Assembly: GCA_003577005.1 (NCBI GenBank)
Contig: QEUW01000428.1
Coordinates: forward strand, 1-8,965
Reading direction: 5' to 3'
DNA: 8,965 nucleotides
From: Chloroflexota bacterium
GTDB lineage: Bacteria; Chloroflexota; Anaerolineae; Caldilineales; Caldilineaceae
Made by a program: the position numbers and the translations under genes. Below the pieces are notes generated by a model that saw nothing but the letters and a program-made list of their open reading frames with translations, ran no database searches and was not told the origin of the DNA. Below, piece by piece: positions 6,863-8,965 of this stretch (within the stretch, counting starts at the first letter, position 1; every line of letters begins with the position of its first letter).

Positions 6863-7627
6863 TTATCCAAACGTACGGCGCAAGAACTGCACCGCCGGAC
6901 CTGCCTCGGCGGCAAGATCGCGCCAGCGACACTCGATAGAGATCATGCCCGTGTAGCCGGCGCGCCGCACCTCACTGGCAAACTCATCATAAGGATAGGC
7001 TCCTGTGCCCGGCGCCCCGCGGTCTGTGTCGGCGACGTGAATATGCGCCAGCCACGCTTTGAATTCGCTCAAATGGCTGAGCGGCTCCTTTTCTTCGTCC
7101 ATGTGATAGAAATCGGCCAAAACCCGGATCGGCGCCCGGCCTACCCGTTGGGCCAACTCTACTCCTTCAGCGACACTGTTGATAATGTTCGATTCTTTGC
7201 GATTGAGCGGCTCGATAGTGATAGTCAGCTCGTTGGCCGTTGCCACATCCGCCACCTGATGCAAGAAGCGCACCAACTGGTCGCCGGCCTGCTCGCGTGA
7301 AAAACCGTCGGGGACCATGCGCGCTTTGCCGCTTCCAAAAACAAGTAGTTCGGCGCCGACTTGGCGAGCGCGCGCTAGGGCGGTCTCCACATAGCGTTGG
7401 ACGCGACCCCAATCCACTGCCGGGCCGATCACCTTCAGGTCGCCCGGCAGAAAGATATTGAAGGCGCGCGCCGGCAGTGGGGCCGCCCGATAGGCGGCTA
7501 ATACGGGCGCAAAGTGGCTCTCATCTTGCTCGGGCAACAGGGAAACAAGGGGGCATTCCAGATAGTCAAAACCGGCCGCATGGGCAGATTCTGCCTGGTC
7601 GAGCGAACAGCAGCAGCCAATCAGCAT
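6863..7627 (-). CDS. Sugar phosphate isomerase/epimerase family protein (ketose 3-epimerase-like active site)
   Basis: From ATG 7627 the product is 254 residues, a xylose-isomerase-like TIM barrel (AP endonuclease family 2 fold). The predicted metal ligands are E139 (TITIEPLN), D172 (VLADFYHM), H197 (HIHVAD) and E232 (ISIECRW). Neighbouring E145, H175 and R203 fall at or within one residue of the spacing I recall for D-tagatose/psicose 3-epimerases, where paired glutamates swap a proton at C3 and the histidine and arginine hold the sugar. This favours an epimerase over an endonuclease, but hydroxypyruvate isomerase-like enzymes also share the fold. The frame stays open to 7840, but those extra 71 residues read through a palindromic repeat. 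ATG 7627 has GAGGAGG nearby and lies downstream of a good promoter, so it is the better start. The aldo/keto reductase gene follows after 169 bp. Confidence 0.88.
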   Translation of the reverse strand: MLIGCCCSLDQAESAHAAGFDYLECPLVSLLPEQDESHFAPVLAAYRAAPLPARAFNIFLPGDLKVIGPAVDWGRVQRYVETALARARQVGAELLVFGSGKARMVPDGFSREQAGDQLVRFLHQVADVATANELTITIEPLNRKESNIINSVAEGVELAQRVGRAPIRVLADFYHMDEEKEPLSHLSEFKAWLAHIHVADTDRGAPGTGAYPYDEFASEVRRAGYTGMISIECRWRDLAAEAGPAVQFLRRTFG

Positions 7628-7666
7628 GGGTTGGTTCCTCCTCAAGGGTTTGTGTCGCTGACCTAC

Positions 7667-7695
7667 AGTGTACTGGATTTGGCGCCGGTTGACAA
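7667..7695 (-). promoter_or_regulatory. Sigma70-type promoter of the isomerase/epimerase gene
   Basis: On the minus strand TTGTCA (7695-7690, 5 of 6 to consensus) and TACACT (7672-7667, 4 of 6) are separated by exactly 17 bases. Transcription would begin near 7660, giving a leader of about 33 bases that includes the GAGGAGG ribosome site. The promoter sits 20 bp downstream of the palindromic element at 7716-7838. Confidence 0.6.
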
Positions 7696-7715
7696 GTGCG
7701 GGGCGAATGCGGGGT

Positions 7716-7838
7716 GTGTCCAGGATTGGGGGTGGCTTGCCCCGGCCCCGCATTCCGGGAAAGGGCCGCCGTCGCGGTGAACGTTCAGAAACTTTCCGGC
7801 CCTTTCCCGGAATGCGGGTTTGCCCAAATTTTGGACAC
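7716..7838. repeat. Palindromic intergenic repeat, copy 2 (REP/MITE-like), with outer inverted ends
   Basis: Perfect 22-base inverted arms lie at 7747-7768 and 7797-7818 around a 28-base loop. Nineteen of 20 arm bases match copy 1 at 1569-1588. The single difference is at the loop-closing pair, which is A-T in copy 1 and G-C here, so pairing is kept. Outer ends gtgtcca (7716-7722) and tggacac (7832-7838) are also inverted, giving a 123 bp unit. No clear target-site duplication is seen. It lies between the phospholipase stop and the isomerase promoter. Confidence 0.8.
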
Positions 7839-7853
7839 AAGAGATGCAGGATG

Positions 7854-7880
7854 ACGCCCAGTGACAGTCACCTGGTGCGT
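7854..7880. other. Bulged hairpin just after the phospholipase gene
   Basis: acgc-ccag-tgac pairs with gtca-c-ctgg-t-gcgt, giving about 12 base pairs with two single-base bulges and a tiny loop. It begins 11 bases past the phospholipase stop. There is no T-run, so it is at most a weak or factor-assisted terminator or an mRNA 3' end stabiliser. Confidence 0.4.
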
Positions 7881-7890
7881 TATGCGAAAG

Positions 7891-8835
7891 TCAGCCGGGT
7901 TTGCTGGCGAGCCGGCCAGCAGCGCCAAAAAGCGTTGCTCTCTCCCATGGGCGGGCGCTAGGCTGCGGCGAAGCGGGGGCTGGGGTGCGCTGCCAGGGCT
8001 GTGCAGGGCGCTGGTGCAGATAGTTGCACATCTGTACATAGCCAATCTCGAAGAGCCGATTGGCGTGGCTAAAGTCGATCAGATCAGGTGTCTCGGCGAT
8101 CCGCAGCTTGATGTCGTGCAGGTGAACCCCCGGTGTCTGCGCAGCACGCGCCAGATCGTGCTCCACCAACGATTGCATTGACATCCCGATGCTATGCACC
8201 AGCACTGCCGGCACCCCGCGTATGGGTTGTTCAGCTTGCCGGGCCGAGCCGTCAGCAAGTACGTGGAGGGCGTAGATCTCGGTTGCGCCATGTGCCAGCG
8301 CTACCTGCACCGGCAGCGGCGCCACCATGCCACCGTCAATATAACGCTCGCCATCGATGGGCCATGGTGCGTGAAGGGGTGGCAGCGCCGTGCTGGCCAT
8401 CAGCGCATCGAGCACCGTATCTGCCGGGTCTTCGCCAAAGACATGGAGCCGTCCAGACTGAAGGTGCGTCGCGGTGACGCGGCAGGCCGCACCGCTCAGA
8501 TCGCCAAAGGTTGTCGTGGGCAAGATGCCGTTTTGCTGCAGAAAATGGTGGAACTTGCGGTTGTCGTACAAACTGTCAGCTCCGGCGCAGAGGCGCCAGC
8601 CGACTTCGAGATGGTTACCGGGATAGACATCGGCCCGGGTCACAACCTGCCAGACGTTGGCAAGCCGCTCCACTTGCGCCAGCGAACAGTCCCCCGCCAG
8701 ATAGGCCGCATTGAGCGCACCAGCCGACGTTCCGACCAGCAGATCGGGCCAAATGTCGTGCTCTAGCAGGGCTCGCAGCGCGCCCACCTGTGCGGCCCCC
8801 AGCACGCTACCACCGCTTAGTACAAATGCTCTCAA
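7891..8835 (-). CDS. Patatin-like phospholipase (RssA-type serine hydrolase)
   Basis: The product is 314 residues, a predicted lipid acyl hydrolase acting on phospholipids or lysophospholipids. The patatin signature is complete. A glycine-rich oxyanion-hole segment is at 7-18 (SGGSVLGAAQVG). The nucleophile elbow GTSAG is at 35-39 with catalytic S37. The IDGG motif at 166-169 supplies D167, completing the Ser-Asp dyad. MASTALPPL at 146-154 is another family-typical stretch. There is no signal peptide or membrane segment, so it is probably cytosolic or peripherally membrane-bound. The last 40 residues are proline-rich and low complexity. The start is TTG 8835: the frame needs the residues right after it (RAFVLSGGS is the first strand), and AGGAGG lies 6 bases upstream. 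It is the first gene of the window and has 130 bp of non-coding sequence ahead of it. Confidence 0.93.
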   Translation of the reverse strand: MRAFVLSGGSVLGAAQVGALRALLEHDIWPDLLVGTSAGALNAAYLAGDCSLAQVERLANVWQVVTRADVYPGNHLEVGWRLCAGADSLYDNRKFHHFLQQNGILPTTTFGDLSGAACRVTATHLQSGRLHVFGEDPADTVLDALMASTALPPLHAPWPIDGERYIDGGMVAPLPVQVALAHGATEIYALHVLADGSARQAEQPIRGVPAVLVHSIGMSMQSLVEHDLARAAQTPGVHLHDIKLRIAETPDLIDFSHANRLFEIGYVQMCNYLHQRPAQPWQRTPAPASPQPSARPWERATLFGAAGRLASKPG

Positions 8836-8900
8836 GGGTTGCCTCCTCCTCGCTTGGGCAGGTCGTGGATTGCCCTAAAGTGCGTACGCTGCTTTTTGCC

Positions 8901-8929
8901 AGTATACGCTTCCCTCATTTTTTGAGCAG
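8901..8929 (-). promoter_or_regulatory. Candidate promoter of the patatin-like phospholipase gene
   Basis: On the minus strand TATACT (8906-8901) matches the -10 consensus at 5 of 6. The -35 region is poor: CTGCTC with a 17-base spacer, or TGCTCA with 16. The position, about 60-70 bp ahead of the TTG start, is reasonable. The -10 element alone carries this call. The remaining sequence to 8965 shows no gene. Confidence 0.35.
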
Positions 8930-8965
8930 GAGCCGGGGAAGAAGTTCAGGTACTGATTTGAGATA

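Noticed and set aside
1569..7818. CRISPR array from the repeated 20-base arms
   Set aside because: There are only two inverted pairs about 6 kb apart, with no direct-repeat spacing and no cas genes.
8079..8291. Short minus- and plus-strand frames within the patatin gene
   Set aside because: They are alternative-frame shadows; the patatin frame carries GTSAG and IDGG motifs across the whole region.

Overview
This GC-rich window carries seven protein genes, all read on the minus strand. The likely source is a member of the Chloroflexota. This is an inference from style, not a database match. The clues are a very large regulator with winged-helix/BTAD, AAA-type ATPase and TPR parts, a secreted RHS protein with an LFLPLI motif shortly after its signal peptide (a motif I associate with exported proteins of this phylum), and palindromic repeats in the intergenic spaces. 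No tRNA, rRNA, CRISPR array, transposase or integrase was seen.

In order of transcription (right to left) the genes are: a patatin-like phospholipase with a TTG start (8835-7891); a sugar 3-epimerase/isomerase-like TIM barrel (7627-6863) with its own sigma70-type promoter; an aldo/keto reductase (6693-5716); a 1105-residue BTAD/ATPase/TPR regulator (5667-2350), ended by an intrinsic terminator at 2187-2154; a small SnoaL/NTF2-fold protein (2094-1669); a class I SAM methyltransferase (1495-671); and the 5' part of a secreted RHS-core protein (653 to beyond position 1).

The epimerase-like enzyme and the reductase form a plausible sugar or polyol metabolism pair. The regulator follows the reductase by only 48 bp and has a palindrome just in front of its start, so self-regulation or control of the pair is possible but unproven. 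The methyltransferase and RHS gene are 17 bp apart and are probably co-transcribed. The RHS gene's variable C-terminus, where a toxin-like tip would lie, runs off the left edge of the window.

The most notable non-coding content is a repeat family. Two palindromes with nearly identical 20-22 bp arms and unrelated 27-28 nt loops sit at 1569-1635 and 7747-7818, each between co-directional genes. They show a compensatory base-pair change at the loop-closing pair. A third, unrelated palindrome lies at 6759-6832. I see no complete new multi-gene system. The best leads are the palindrome families, the truncated-at-edge RHS protein and the large regulator.
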